Assembly: GCA_037157565.1 (NCBI GenBank)
Contig: JAZHRO010000073.1
Span: 11,848,501 to 11,912,500, forward strand
Direction: 5' to 3'
From: Thalassia testudinum
Taxonomy: Eukaryota; Streptophyta; Magnoliopsida; Alismatales; Hydrocharitaceae
DNA length: 64,000 nt
Shown here piece by piece: positions 9,339 through 21,402 of the stretch. The first letter of the stretch is position 1. Each line of letters begins with the position of its first letter. The notes below the pieces were generated by a model that saw only the letters and a program-made list of their open reading frames with translations, was not told where the DNA came from and searched no databases. Made by a program: the position numbers and the translations under genes.

Positions 9339-11658
9339 TGGTGTAGACCCAGAAAGGTTGTGTTAATATGATGATTTAATCATTGAAATGCTTATAGTGG
9401 TTAACCTAAATCGAGCCTAACCATCGTTTTACAAAAAATTTTTAACCTGGCCTACTTGATTTTATCTTAGTCACTTTTAGGCCCAGGGTCGAACTCAGGG
9501 AAGCAGGATTAAAGGTGAATAAGTTTCTACGCCCTTCCTACAACGAATCTCTTCCGTTCGTTTATTATGTTTTTTGGTGTTTTTCTATTTAAGATTTTTT
9601 TCTGATAATTTTTGTCCTTGAGGTACACCCTCAAAATCAGGTTCTTGGCTTTGAGCCAAATTAGGGTTCCCAAAATTGGTCTTACTATTCGCAAGACTGA
9701 ATACCTGCAAGTCAAGGATTATCTTTTCTCTTTTGTATATTCTTTTTATCTTTTTAATGGCAGGAAAGAGAAACAGAAATAAAGTAAAATAGTATATATA
9801 TATATATGTATATATTATATATGTATATAGCAGTGGGGGTGGAGGTGGAAATGGCGTGTAGCATAGTGTCGAGTTGATCGTCATCTAGAAAGACGCAACC
9901 AATAGGGTGAAGTGCTGCATGGAGTGTTGGATGGATGGGTGGAAGGTGTGTGCGGAGATGCTTTCTGTACGCGTGTATCGGGGAATATCAGCAATTAGTG
10001 CAGATATTCCCGTGATACAACGTATGGTAGGTGATATGAATATATATATATATGTATATATGTAAAGATATATCTATATGCATATATATATATGGTTATA
10101 ATTATATAGGTGTATATGTAGTTATATATGTATATATATATATGTATATGTATATATATATAGATATGTAAATATATGTATAGATAGATGTATGTATATG
10201 TATATATATATATTTATTTATAATTAGATATATATGTATGTATATATAACTATCTATCTATCTATATATTTATATATGTATATATAGTCATATATACGTG
10301 TATAAGTATATATATATATTAGCATAAGTATCTATGTATATAGATATATGTAGATAGATATACATATATATATGTATATGTATTTATAGTTATAGGTATA
10401 TGTATATATGTATGTATATTTGTATATATATATATGTATAAATATATGTGTATATATATATATATGTATTTATGTATACTAATACTTAGTTATATAAGTA
10501 CGAATATATGTATAGATATATGTATATAAATATATATATATAGAAATATATATATGTATATATATATAAGCATATAATAGTGTATAAGTGAGTGGGTGTG
10601 TGTACGAGAGTGTGTGTGTGTATGTGTCTGCAGGAGGGAGTGAGCGCGAGGGAGGGACAGCAGCGCACCGCGCTGCGCGCTGAGGCAGGTGCGGGCGAAG
10701 AAGCGGGTGCTGGGAGAGACGCGGGCACAGGCGCTGGAGCGGGTGCGGGCTGGCGACGGTTGCAGCGAGGAGAGAGAGTGCCTGGTGACCAGATAAGTGA
10801 GAAACTTATCAGTCACGACACTGTAGCAGCGTGCGATCGCGGCTACAGTGCAAGGCCAAAAGGTTGATCGGCTGGCAGGTGCGAAACCGGCTGGGCTACG
10901 GGTGGAGTTTTGCGACAAGGGACGCAGAGAGGGGTGAGGGCGACCTGCTGGCACACGCAGAGCACGCGGAATAGGCGCTTGAGGTGCGTGGTGCCTGCGC
11001 TGCTGCTGGCTACCGCTACTTCTGCTTGAGCTTTCGAGCTTGAAGCTCCTGTCAATGGCGGCGATGGGCTAGAATGACGAAACAGAAAAGAGAACCACCA
11101 CGCCCACTAGCTCTTTGATGAGCTGGGCTGTGGCGGGACTCACAGTGGTGGGTGTGTACCACTGTGAGCTGCTCTTGCCCACAGCATAGCTCTTCAAGAA
11201 GAAGAGAGGCTGCGTATGGAGGGGAGAGGGGAGGAGACGACCTGGAGGAAGAAGATGTCTGTGTGGTGTTGGACCAAGCTTTCCCCGCAAGGAAGATGGC
11301 TTTTCTCTTTTTAAAGAGGAAAGAGGCATGCACAACCATGCCCTGGGCTGCATGCTTGGCTGTGCATGCGACTGGCAGGGCAAGCTTGCTGCAGAGAATG
11401 GCGCGAAGAAGAGCTGCCATGCCTTCTAGCCGCGGAGTAGAAGAAAATCAAAGTCAAATAAGGATGGTGATTTTGTGAGGCAACACTTGAGGAAAATGTT
11501 AATTTCAAGGGCATTTTATTCACTCTCCTCCCCTCTCAAATAAATGCATGCATGCGTTTATTTTTACAAATGCGACTATGGCTACCTAATATGCACTGGC
11601 AATGCCTGGAAATAGCACAAGATGGCACAATTGTTGGTGCATTTTTGCTGTGCAATCA
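9339..11658 (-). repeat. 5' LTR, family 1 (copy B)
   Basis: A 2320-bp LTR. Read on the minus strand it opens TGATTGCACAGC (11658) and ends ...ACCA (9339). It holds the U5 motif (9482-9504), hairpin (9976-10017), TA tract, and a GC-rich block with inverted repeat CACTGTAGC (10819-10827) and GCTACAGTG (10842-10850). It is homologous along its length to the LTR at 2211-5005 in reverse. Confidence 0.85.
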
Positions 11659-11921
11659 GGTATCGGGGAATATTAGCAACTGGTGCAGATATTCCCACGA
11701 TATAACGTGTGGTGCAGGGATACAGGTAGGTGATATGAATGTAAATACATATATATGTGTGTATGTAACAATATATATTTATATATACGTATAGATAGGG
11801 TTGTATAGGTAGTTATGTATATATATGTATATAGATATGTAAATATATATATAGGTATATATGTATTTATAACTAGATATATATGTATATATATATATAA
11901 TAATATATGTATATAGATATA
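11659..11921 (-). repeat. LTR family 1 (copy C), left fragment
   Basis: Starts two bases from the family hairpin (11661-11704) and enters the TA tract, where the element 11922-23056 interrupts it. The LTR portion normally to the left of the hairpin (about 640 bp in copy B) is absent because copy B is inserted at the hairpin base. Confidence 0.75.
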
Positions 11922-13530
11922 TGACTGGTCGATTGTTCGCTTTAAAGTCGTTTGCAGTTTAATGTGGTGGAAAAATTGACTAATCAATATTTAAGAAAAA
12001 AAAAAACCACTCGCAGAGGAGCGGGTCGTATCCACAGGGAGGCAATGACGTATTAAAATTCGCACCAGTTAAAAACGTTTGTTCGTAGCTAGTTTGGACA
12101 AGAATCAAGCCAAAATTGCCTTTAGATTAAGGTTGAAGCAAGAAACAATGCTGAAATAACAATTCTGAGAAACTAGAGGATATTTTTCGCAATGCAAAAT
12201 CAATAAAATATTATTAAAAAGTGACAATGGCAGAAAATGTAATTTTTAATTGGCAGGTTACTCTAGCAAAACAGGGGATTTTTTCCCCATTGCCTTGTGC
12301 GACGAGGAGTGGATGGCCGGACGCGGGAAGCTCGGAGGAAGTCCCTTGGACCGAGGGCTTTGAAGCGGTGGTGGCGGCATGTCGTGCGGCGGCCGGAGGC
12401 GGCCATACGAGCTCCGGCGGAGGTGCTGCAGCCGGTGCCGCAGCTGCTTTGGCGTGAGCGTGTGCGGCCTGTTGGCGGTGAGGACTGTCGCGCGCTGCTG
12501 CTGCGTGCTGGCTGAAGGCGTGGGCGCGCACTGCAGCCGATGCGCGCTCTGTTGGCGTGGAGAGCGGGTGCTGCTGGCGGTTCTGCAGGCGCAGGATGTT
12601 GCGGGTGACTTCAGGCGAGTGCTGCTGGCGGTTAGCAGAGGGCGCGGGTGTGGCTGGAGGTTCTGCAGGCGCGGGGAAGTTGCGAGTGTAGATGGAGGTG
12701 AGCGGGTGCGGCTGGAGGGCGTGGAGATGGCGCTGGAGGTGAAGTGGTCGGATGTGGTTGTGCGGGTGCGGGTGGACTTCAGACGGGTGCGCAGGCTATT
12801 GGCAGAGGGCGCGGGTGAGCGGTAAGGTGCAGGCTGAAGGTGAGCGGGTGGCTTCAGACCTGAAAGGGTGGTTGAACGGTAGCTGCGGTGGTGGTGGTTG
12901 GTGACGACGGCGAGGGAGATGCACGCTAAGGTGCTCACGGTAATGCGGACGAGCTTCGGATGGCAGTGTGGCCTGTCACACCACACGCCCACGGTGGTGG
13001 AGACTCGCCGCCACGATTGAGGCCAGCAGTATGGAATGGAAGAAAGGAGATCTCTCCTCTGCACAGTGGTGGTCGATGGTGGAGGCCTCCCGAGCTCGAC
13101 TGCCTCCCTCCTCCTTTTGTAGTGGCCTGCACAAATTTGAAATCAGCTGCCCTACTAGATCCAACACATCCGCTCCTCCTTGAATGGGTTCTTCACTGCA
13201 GCAGCTGGTGGCGTTGGTGCGGCAGCCAGCCGTTTCTGTAAGAAGAAGAATAAAGAAAATAATGTTAAAATATTAGGGTCATTTATATACAGACCCTCAA
13301 CTTTTCTGTTAATGAAAATAATGTACCTAATTGGTTATCTAATTAGATGAATGCCATTCTAAGCTAATTCTAAATGCACTTAAAATATGAATGCAATGCA
13401 TAGATTATGTAATTAAATTAAAAATATGAATTAATCTATTTACATCCTAATTTATGCTAAATAAATGTTTGAATTAACCTAATGTCTAGGCACTTAAATA
13501 CTTAAATAGCCCACAACTATGGGCTAATCA
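11922..13530 (-). repeat. 3' LTR, family 2
   Basis: A 1609-bp direct copy of 21403-23056. The minus strand opens TGATTAGCCCATAG with a terminal inverted repeat AGCCCA/TGGGCT, and ends ...CGACCAGTCA. TATA box at 13281-13289; U5 motif at 12023-12045, 101 nt from the end. The 268-codon minus frame at 12258-13064 is S/T/P/R-rich, with no recognisable domain, and is only partly kept in the other LTR, so it is not called as a gene. Confidence 0.93.
13281..13289 (-). promoter_or_regulatory. LTR TATA box (3' LTR copy)
   Basis: TATATAAAT on the minus strand, 241 bp from the LTR start, followed downstream by a pyrimidine-rich stretch ending in ACAG. The other LTR has the same box at exactly the same distance (22807-22815). 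Confidence 0.6.
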
Positions 13531-14763
13531 AATACCCCCGTGCCTAGTTTTTGCCAGTCCCTAGCAAAATTAAGCGAAACCTAGCACTCCAAGTAAACTA
13601 ATTAACTCACTTAGTCTTCCTTCAGAAGCATATTAAGTTTAGACTCTAGACCCAAGGTTCCTAAGTAGTTGCTAAGTTACAGACTAGGTCGGCTAAAGAC
13701 GAGTTGGAGGCACAAGTTTTCCTGATTTCTGACTCTACCCTAAAGTTTATTGATCCCTGAGATTAAAGCATCTGTGCCTGTGCATTGGTCTGAGTTATTT
13801 GAGTTAAAGGATTTTATATATATATATATATATATACTTTTTTTTCTTTTTTTTTATTCTTCTAAGTCTAACCTCAGATCAGCTATCAACACGGTCTGTG
13901 TCAGATTCATTGCCCCCATTACCATACCTCGAAGGGTGCCTGGCTTTCGATGCTTCGAGATAGCACCTCCCATAACGACCCCAAGAACTCCTGGCAATCG
14001 ACACTTCGGGATAGTATCGCCCATGGATTTCTTAAGCGAATTCAGGCCTATGGCAATCGGCACATCGAGATAGGGCCGCCCATGGTACCTGAACCGTGCA
14101 ATGCACTTACATGCCCCCAGTAGGATGGATATCCTAAGAGACAAGCGCCGAGGAGGTAATATGTTATCATCGCATCCTCAAGGTGAGTATATACTCCACC
14201 TCTCCTGCGGCGGGAACTCTTCCAATCAAAATGTGTTTTCAAGCCTCTCTTAAGTCAAAACTAGGAGAACCAAATCTCTTTTCAGAAAGATAGAAATTGA
14301 GTTAATTACCAGACCATGTGTGTGAAATTTGGATGCTTAGGTTACAAGGACCTGTAAATCAAAAGGTAGAATAAGACTCCAGGTACTACCCTACCTTTTA
14401 ACTCAAGCCCTAGCTTCCCTTCCTCATCCTCTTGAGGAATGGTCTGCAACTTAACTCCTACTTAAGTTTTTAAGTCCACAAAGGACCCTAAAGGTCTAAA
14501 GCTAGTAGCTCATTTAGCTTCTAAAGTTTGACCCTAGAATTAACTTAGTCTACCCTAGAGTTCTGATTTGCTTAAGACTACAAGATCTAGCCAGTTAAGC
14601 TCAAAACCCTTTTTTTTTTTCTCCTTCTCTTTTTTTTTATATATATGCATGCTATAAACAAAATGCCTCAGGTCCTCTCCCCCAAGCCTGGTCCAAACAA
14701 TGTCCACATTGAAAACAAAAATAGCTAAAGGAAGATATTACCTGAGGCGGAGAATGGTAGGAG
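13531..14763 (-). other. Post-integrase region, hairpin and polypurine tract
   Basis: Non-coding between the integrase stop and 3' LTR. Near the integrase end it has the plant gypsy motif GGACATTGTTTGGACC followed by GGGGGAGAGG (about 14680-14710). At the LTR end are a hairpin (13549-13569, TTTTGCTAG/CTGGCAAAA, loop GGA) and the PPT GGGGG before TATT and the LTR. No env-like frame is found. Confidence 0.7.
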
Positions 14764-16042
14764 CTAAGGCTCCTCAAGAGTGACTTCGTCAACCAGATGG
14801 CCATCTAAAGTTATGTACGGTTTTAACCGTTGACCGTTGACGATAAAGGGAGTTGCTGAAGAGGAAGGATTTTTGATCTCCACAGCTCCATGCGGAAATA
14901 CTTTGGTGATTATGTAAGGCCCATCCCAACGAGATTTTAACTTCCCAGGAAAAAGCTTAAGTCTGGAATTGAAAAGCCAAACTTGTTGGTTGGGCTCAAA
15001 GGTCTTTCGAAGAATAAACTTATCATGAAAGACCTTAGTTCTTTCTTTATAAGCTTGAGAGGTGTCATAAGCATCATTCCTCAGCTCCTCAAGCTCACTT
15101 AATTCTAGAAGTCGTGCCTTACCTACCTTCTCTAAATCCATGTTAACACTTCGAATAGCCCAAAGTGCTTTATGTTCCAACTCAACAGGTAAATGGCATG
15201 CTTTTCCATACACAATCCGAAAGGGAGAAGTACCCAAAGGGGTCTTATAGGCCGTTCGATAAGCCCACAAAGCATCATCGAGCTTTTGGGACCAGTCTTT
15301 CCTATCAGGTCTAATGGTCTTTTCCAAAATATTTTTTATCTCCCTATTTGATACTTCAACCTGGCCACTTGTCTGAGGGTGGTAAGGGGTAGCAACCTTG
15401 TGAGTCACTCTCAAACTCTTATTAACTGATTGAAGTGGTGGTTTCGGAAATGAGGTCCCCCATCACTTATAATAGTCTTGGGGCAGCCGAAACAGGATAT
15501 GATATTGGCCTTCATAAATTTCAAAACCACAGAGTGGTCATTTGTGCTTATAGGAATGGCCTCTATTCATTTAGAGACATAATCAACTGCCACCAAGATA
15601 TATTCAAAACCATGGGACGACGGGAAGGGGCCCATAAAGTCAATTCCCCACACATCAAAAATTTCAACAGATTGAATAGGATGTTGAGGCATTTCATTCT
15701 TCTTCCCAATCGTTCCAGTCCGTTGACATCTAATACAGGCCTTAACAAAATTATGAGAATTCTTAAATAAGGCCACCAAAAATCGAACTGGAGAACCTTA
15801 AAAGCAATTTTCTTAGCACCAAAGTATCCTCCACAATGAAGTTCATGGCAAAAACTCAACACACTTTGTTGTTCCTCTTCAGGCACACAACGTCTCAATA
15901 CTTGGTCTTGTCCAATTCTAAATAATTCTGGCTCTTCCCAATGAAAATATCTTGCTTGAGAAATGAATCTATTTCTTTTCTGCTCATCCCAAGAGCCAGA
16001 GTTTGTCCAGTGACCAAGTAATTTACAATGTCTGCATACCAA
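14764..16042 (-). pseudogene. Integrase (HHCC, catalytic core, C-terminal), broken
   Basis: Read from 16042. The zinc-binding domain has CHELHCGGYFG (His pair) and ACIRCQRTG (Cys pair), split by a frameshift near 15780. The core has [14 protein letters not shown], Asp in VAVDYVSK, a tga at 15567-15569 where family members have Trp, the second Asp in IISDGGPHF, a frameshift near 15415, and Glu in [15 protein letters not shown]. The C-terminal part is open to 14764 and includes [18 protein letters not shown] and a GPY-type module ([16 protein letters not shown]). All catalytic residues remain visible but in separate frames. Confidence 0.88.
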
Positions 16043-16599
16043 GGTAAAGTTGGTGTTACCGCCATCAGAGTTTCATCGGGAAATGGCACGCGAATGTCTT
16101 TAGAAATAGAGTCATTAAGAGGAAGGCGAGACAGGTGGTCAGCCACAACATTTTTTACTCCTTTCTTTTCACGTATTTCCAAGTCAAATTCTTGAAGGAG
16201 TAAGATCCACCTAATCAGACGTGGCTTAGAATCTTTCTTAGCAATGAGATGTTTCACTGCTGCATGATCAGTAAAAATAACCACCTTAGACCTAAGTAGA
16301 TAAGACCTAAACTTCTCCAGAGCAAAAACTACAACAAGTAATTCTTTTTCAGTGACGGTGTATTTTTGCTGACGTTCGGCTAAAGTCTTGCTTGCATAAT
16401 GCATCACATGAGGTCTTCCCTCAACCCTTTGTCCAAGGACTGCTCCCACTGCATAATCCGAAGCATCACACATAAGCTCAAATGGGAGTGTCCAATCAGG
16501 AGCTTGGAGAACAGGCGCAGAGATCAAGGCCTCCTTTAGAGTTTGAAAGGCCTCGGCACACTTTGAATCAAAACTAAAGGAAGATTCCTTCGCCAACAA
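15960..16599 (-). pseudogene. RNase H domain of gypsy polyprotein
   Basis: Removes RNA during reverse transcription. Motifs in order: [17 protein letters not shown] (first Asp), [20 protein letters not shown] (Glu), [11 protein letters not shown] (Asp), then the connecting [13 protein letters not shown] and VVADHLSRL. The same frame continues upward into RT ([18 protein letters not shown], the RT/RNase H junction). A frame change near 15960-16000 separates it from the integrase frame. Confidence 0.88.
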
Positions 16600-18804
16600 G
16601 TCACAAAGTGTCCTAGAAATCTTACTAAAATTTTTAATAAAGCGCCTGTAAAAGCCAGCATGGCCCAGAAAGGATCTAATCTATTTGACATTCATAGGCA
16701 ATGGAAGTTTGGAAATAGAATCAATCTTGGCTTTATCTACTTCCAAACCTTGCTCGGATACAACATGCCCAAGTACAATTCCTTTCTGTATCATGAAGTG
16801 ACTTTTCTCCTAGCTGAGGACTAAACCAGTCTCCTTACATCGTTTCAACACATTCTCCAGGTGCAGGAGACACTAGTCGAAAGACGAGCCATAAATGGAG
16901 AAGTCATCCATAAACACTTCAACACACTCATCAATCATGTCCAAAAAGATAGACATCATACATCGCTGGAAAGTTGCAGGGGCATTACATAATCCAAACG
17001 GCATACGCCTGAATGCAAAAGTACCGTAAGGACTCATGAATGTCGTCTTTTCCTAGTCATCAGGAAAGACTGCCACCTGATTGTACCCAGAATATCCATC
17101 GAGAAAGCAATAATACTTATTCCCTACCAATTTTTTGAGAATTTGATCAATAAAAGGCAAAGGAAAGTGATCCTTCTGGGTAGCAGTGTTCAGCTTGCAG
17201 TAATCAATACAGACCCTCCATCCAGTTGAGGGTCTAGTGACAACTTGTTCACCTTGGTCGTTGAGTTCCACAGTAAAGCCTGCCTTCTTTGGCACCACAT
17301 GAATGGGACTGACCCATTTACTATCAGCAATGGGATATATGATCCCAGCGTCCAACCACTTCAGGATTTCCTTTTTTACAACCTCCCTCATATTAGGGTT
17401 CAGACGTCTCTGCATGTCCTTAAAAGGCTTGATGGAATCATCAATATAAATGTGGTGCATGCATAGTGTAGAGTCTATACCCTTAATGTCAGCAACGCTC
17501 CAAGCAATAGCTTCCTTGTGCCTAGACAGGCATTCAATCAAGGTTCCCTCCTGTGCCTCAGACAGCACAGTGGAAATGATAACGGGGAGCGTATCATTGG
17601 CACCTAGGAAAACATACTTGAGAGTGTCAGGGAGGGGTTTCAACTCAAGGTTGGGGGCTTGTATGGTTGAGGGTTTCATAATAGATGTCCCCATCTCAGG
17701 TAGCAAATCTACCTTCCGCGAAAATGATGGGGGAAGAGACTCAGCAGAAACTCCTAGCAATTCCTCTAGTTCTAGTATATCCCCTTCACATTCCTCCAAG
17801 AGATGGGAATGCTCATTTCGAATGACATGCTGAAGGGGGTCATCACATAACATTGCAGGAGTTGCCTCTTCAATCAGGTCATCTATCACCTCAACTTGAG
17901 AACAATCCTCAAGTCTGGCTTGTTTGTAAGCATCAAACACATTAAGCCGGATTTTCCTATTCCCAAAGCCCATTTTCAATGCCCCAGTACTGCAATTAAT
18001 TGAAGCATGGGAAGTTGCAAGGAAGGGGTGGCCCAAAATGATGGAGGGTTTGGTTGGCTTGTTGGTAGGGTCAGTGTCCAAAACTAAGAAGTCGACGGGA
18101 AAGAAGAAATCCTCCACTCTTGTGAGGACATCTTCCAAAATTCCCCGTGGTGTCTTAAGTGATCGATCAGCAACTTGAAGGATTACAGGGCTAGGCTTCA
18201 GATTGCCTCCCCCAAGTTGTTCATACATGTAGCTCGAAAGGATGTCCACCCCCGCACCCAGATCAAGTAGAGCCTCATCAATTTGTAAGTCACCAATAAC
18301 TACAGAGATATATGGGGCTCCTCGGTCCTTAAGTTTCGGGGGTGTGCCATGTTGAACAATTGAGCTAACAGAATCAGGCAGGACAACTTTTGATTGGACC
18401 TGTTTTCTAGATTGCCGCTTTTTCGTGCACAAGTCCTTTAAGAAGCGGGCATAAGACGGAAGCTGCCTGATAGCTTCAAGCAAAGGCAGGTTAATCTGCA
18501 CTTGCTTGAAAGTTTCCATAATCTCATCCATCTTATCTTTGGCTCCAGATGAGCCAGCAAAAGTCTTCCCAGAGGTGGATAAGTGCTCTGGAAAAGGCAC
18601 TCTCGATCACTGGGTGGAAGGGTTGTCATGTCGAGTAAGGGGTGGAACGGGGGCAACTTCTTCCAGTGAGGTGATTTCAAGAGGTGAAGATTTAGGCAAA
18701 TCTTCTCCGGTGGGGGTGAAAGTCATGGTGGATGGTTTTTTAGGGGGTGAGACTATAGGAGCATCAGGTTTGGAAATTTCTTTCCCACGCCTAAGAATAG
18801 TCAT
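16600..18804 (-). pseudogene. Aspartic protease and reverse transcriptase, broken by stops
   Basis: The frame opens TILRRGKEISKP (18804), has tga at 18607-18609, then runs to 17053. The protease has EALLDLGAGVDILS (DLG catalytic motif) and SIILGHPFLATS. RT follows: KEILKWLDAGIIYPI, WVSPIHVVPKKAGFT, RVCIDYCKLN and YYCFLDGYSGYNQ (first catalytic Asp). After tag at 17053-17055 the frame continues with RRMPFGLCNAPATFQRCM and the catalytic FMDDFSIYG, then tag at 16873-16875, 16810-16812 and 16681-16683, before [16 protein letters not shown]. All four RT stops are tag; apart from them the frame is open. Each is one transition from an expected Gln or Trp codon. Confidence 0.92.
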
Positions 18805-18884
18805 CGCCTGAGATGCTCCCTAATGACAATCCCTTTTCCTTTAGGATTTTCCTCAGCAGCACTAGGAAACTTCCCAGTCTCCCT

Positions 18885-20169
18885 CTATCTAACGGCCTCA
18901 ACAAGGTGTCTAATTTGTGATTTCATCTCATGTATAGCCTTGTCATGAGATTGGATGATGGCACTTTGACTTTCTTGCATAGTTTTCAACATTGCCTTCA
19001 ATTCATCAATCTCAGAGGTTTTAGGTTGGGCAAGGTCTGAGGTTGGTTCATCTGATGGTTTTGAAAGGATTTTGGTTTGTAATTCCCTGAATTTGAGACA
19101 TTTCCTTGTCTCCATGAAAAGTTTGGGTGGTTCCTCCATCCCTCATTATAAGTGTTGGAGAAAGGATCATTACGAGGTCTTGGACGGAACCCTTGAGCGG
19201 CATTCAAATCCGCTTGTACAAGCTCAGGGAATTGGGTGACCAAGTGGCAATCCACAGTGGCATGTGTATTGCCTTGACAAATTACACATTCGGAAGCTTG
19301 GGATGTGGAGGTGTTAGGTACGAATGAACTCGGGTTCGACATAAGCCTTTCCATGTTTTGATTCAATAATTGAATTTGGTAGGCTAAATTCTGGGTGTTC
19401 CTTGCTTCATTCGCCTCCAACTTTCTTTTCATGAGAGTGGGCTTTCTATCCATGTAGGCAGAATTTAAGTGAATAGAATTCTCACTCAAAGTATCAAATA
19501 AGTTCCAAGCGTCATCCTCAGTTTTAGATAGAAAGGTTCCTGCACAGGCACCATCCACAGTTTGCCTATGCGAATCATTAAGTTCGGTGTAGAACCTTTC
19601 AATCAGTTGCCATTTAGGCACTTGGTGATGTGGGCAAAGTCTCAGCAAATCGTTAAAGCGCTCCCACGCATCATGGAATGCTTCCCCATCCTTTTGAACA
19701 AAACTCATAATTTCCCTCCTAAAGTGATTTGTTTTGCTCATGGGGAAGTACTTCTTCAAAAACTCCTTCTTCAGGGCATCCCAAGTATTTATATTATCAA
19801 GGGTGTGATACCAATACTTGGCTTTGTCCTTTAGGGAGAAGGGAAAGAGGGTCCGCATTTGAGCGTCATTAGTAATGCCTGCAGCTTCACCGTGGAACAG
19901 ACCTCGGTGAATTCCTCAATATGCCTGTAAGGGTCTTCCCTAGTAGTACCATAAAAGGAGGGTAGCAAGGATATGGTACTACTTTTGATCTCATACAGAT
20001 TGTCCCCTCCAAGTCTATGTAGTGCTGGGCCAGCTTGATTGGTTGGGATGAAGTATTCCTTAAGGCTCCTTTGACCGGCCATTTCTACCCTTGGAAGGTC
20101 TCTTCTTAGGATTCTTTCAGGTTCAAGATCAAATACAAGGTTTCTCCTAAGAGAACGCCTACCAAGCAT
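18885..20169 (-). pseudogene. Gag polyprotein with zinc knuckle, frameshifted
   Basis: Starts MLGRRSLRRNLVFDLEPER (20169), typical of Athila-type Gag. It shifts frame near 19885 into the capsid core: RTLFPFSLKDKAKYWYHTL, TWDALKKEFLKKYFP, FHDAWERFNDLLRLCPHH. A CX2CX4HX4C knuckle, CVICQGNTHATVDC, lies near 19290, then GWRNHPNFSWRQGN. A second shift near 19050 leads to an acidic coiled-coil end (SEIDELKAMLKTMQESQ). The tag at 18885-18887 is followed by more gag-like sequence (GKFPS...NPKGK), so that stop is probably secondary too. It lies 1.2 kb downstream of the PBS. Confidence 0.9.
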
Positions 20170-21382
20170 GCACTACAAACACTATTCAAAAGGACTTGTT
20201 TGGTCTTTACAGATTTAGGCTTTTGACTTTAATTCAAATTGTAGGTGACAAAACAAGTTGCCCAATCAATTACACGTCTATTGTCAACCTTAGAAATGCC
20301 TAAAAAGACCTAGTTGGAACTTATGTATTCTTCCCTAAATCTCAAATGGTCAAGTAAATCCAAAGACGGAAGATCGAGGGATGCAAGTAGGCCTAAGCCT
20401 TCCTATGAAGCTGTGCTTTCACAGTGCTTCTCAACTACCCCCAAAAATCCATGACAAGGTATCCCCCTCTTTGGATTTACAAAACCTTTGATCTCAAGTT
20501 CTGAACACTTTAGAATCCAACGATAGGAGGGCTCTTGTCCGAGTCGTTTCAAGACTTAGGAGTGTCTAAATGAGTGCTGTGGTGCAATAGATATAAGTGT
20601 GCATTCACCGCAAAATGATTTTGAATTTTGAATCTCACACCACTTTTTACAATCAAGTCCTTGATTTTTAGATGTCCCTCCTTTAATTAGTCCTTTTTTC
20701 GAATATATGTGACCACTTGTTAGATCGCTTCAAGACAAACTTTGTGGTCTTTGAATTAAATCCGAAATGCAATGCGTGATCAAGAATAGGATGCAAAGTA
20801 AGAGAATGCGTACCTTGCCTCCAGTGATCTACGATGCAAGAATGCACGCAATGTAGAGAAGTAAATCTAGCGGCTGCTCATACAAACCTAAATGGTTCGT
20901 CCTAAGGCAGGCAGCTTCTAGCAGGCAGCTCGTTTTTTTTTCTTTCTATTTTTTGTTTTAGAACTACTTATGCACAAGCAAATAAAAGTAATAAAAAAAA
21001 CCTAAATCTAAAGAAAAGGGAACATGCTCCCAAAAATTACCCAACACGGGCCCAAAACAAAAACGGGGAACAAACCCCTCAAAATATGCCCCAGAACAAG
21101 GGTTTCAAACTAACTGCAATGTAAAATTAAATCTAAAGTCTTAATTCTAGTCTAATTAAACTAGTGACTAAAAACAATGGTGTCTATCTCGTCCTCCTCC
21201 TTCTCCACCGTTTATAAATTGCTCGTCCAATTCTCCTCTGGCGACGTCAAGGGTCGCCTCTCACAGTGGCTGATTCTTGCACAAATTTTCTCGCACAGAA
21301 AAGAAAATAATAAATGGTCAAATCACTATGCAATTGACAAATAATCAAAATAAAATCAAGCAAAATTATTGCGTTTGTTGCC
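20170..21382 (-). other. Untranslated leader between PBS and gag, family 2
   Basis: About 1.2 kb without a long frame. It is AT-rich with a poly-T run near 20934. Same position and size class as the leader at 7956-9311. Confidence 0.65.
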
Positions 21383-21400
21383 TCCCCGGCAACGGTGCCA
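21383..21400 (-). promoter_or_regulatory. Primer-binding site, tRNA-Asp type
   Basis: The minus strand reads TGGCACCGTTGCCGGGGA, one transition from the tRNA-Asp complement. A 2-nt spacer (21401-21402) separates it from the LTR end at 21403. Confidence 0.93.
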
Positions 21401-21402
21401 TT

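Larger units (their letters stand above)
5006..11658 (-). mobile_element. Athila-type gypsy element, 5' half, truncated in pol
   Basis: Minus-strand element of the same LTR family as 1-5005. Read right to left: 5' LTR (9339-11658), tRNA-Asp PBS (9312-9329), leader, gag (6201-7955), protease region (5183-6200), then an abrupt junction at 5005/5006 with the opposite-strand LTR. RT, RNase H, integrase and the 3' LTR are missing, presumably displaced beyond the left edge by the plus-strand element. The right end abuts a partial LTR of the same family, implying insertion into it. Confidence 0.8.

Noticed and set aside
2211..11658. A single giant fold-back or inverted-repeat transposon
   Set aside because: The arms are recognisable gypsy LTRs with PPT or PBS next to them in opposite orientations, so two nested retrotransposons explain the structure.
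12258..13064. 268-codon minus-strand frame in family 2 LTR
   Set aside because: S/T/P/R-rich without a known domain, only partly kept in the sister LTR; explained by GC-rich LTR composition.
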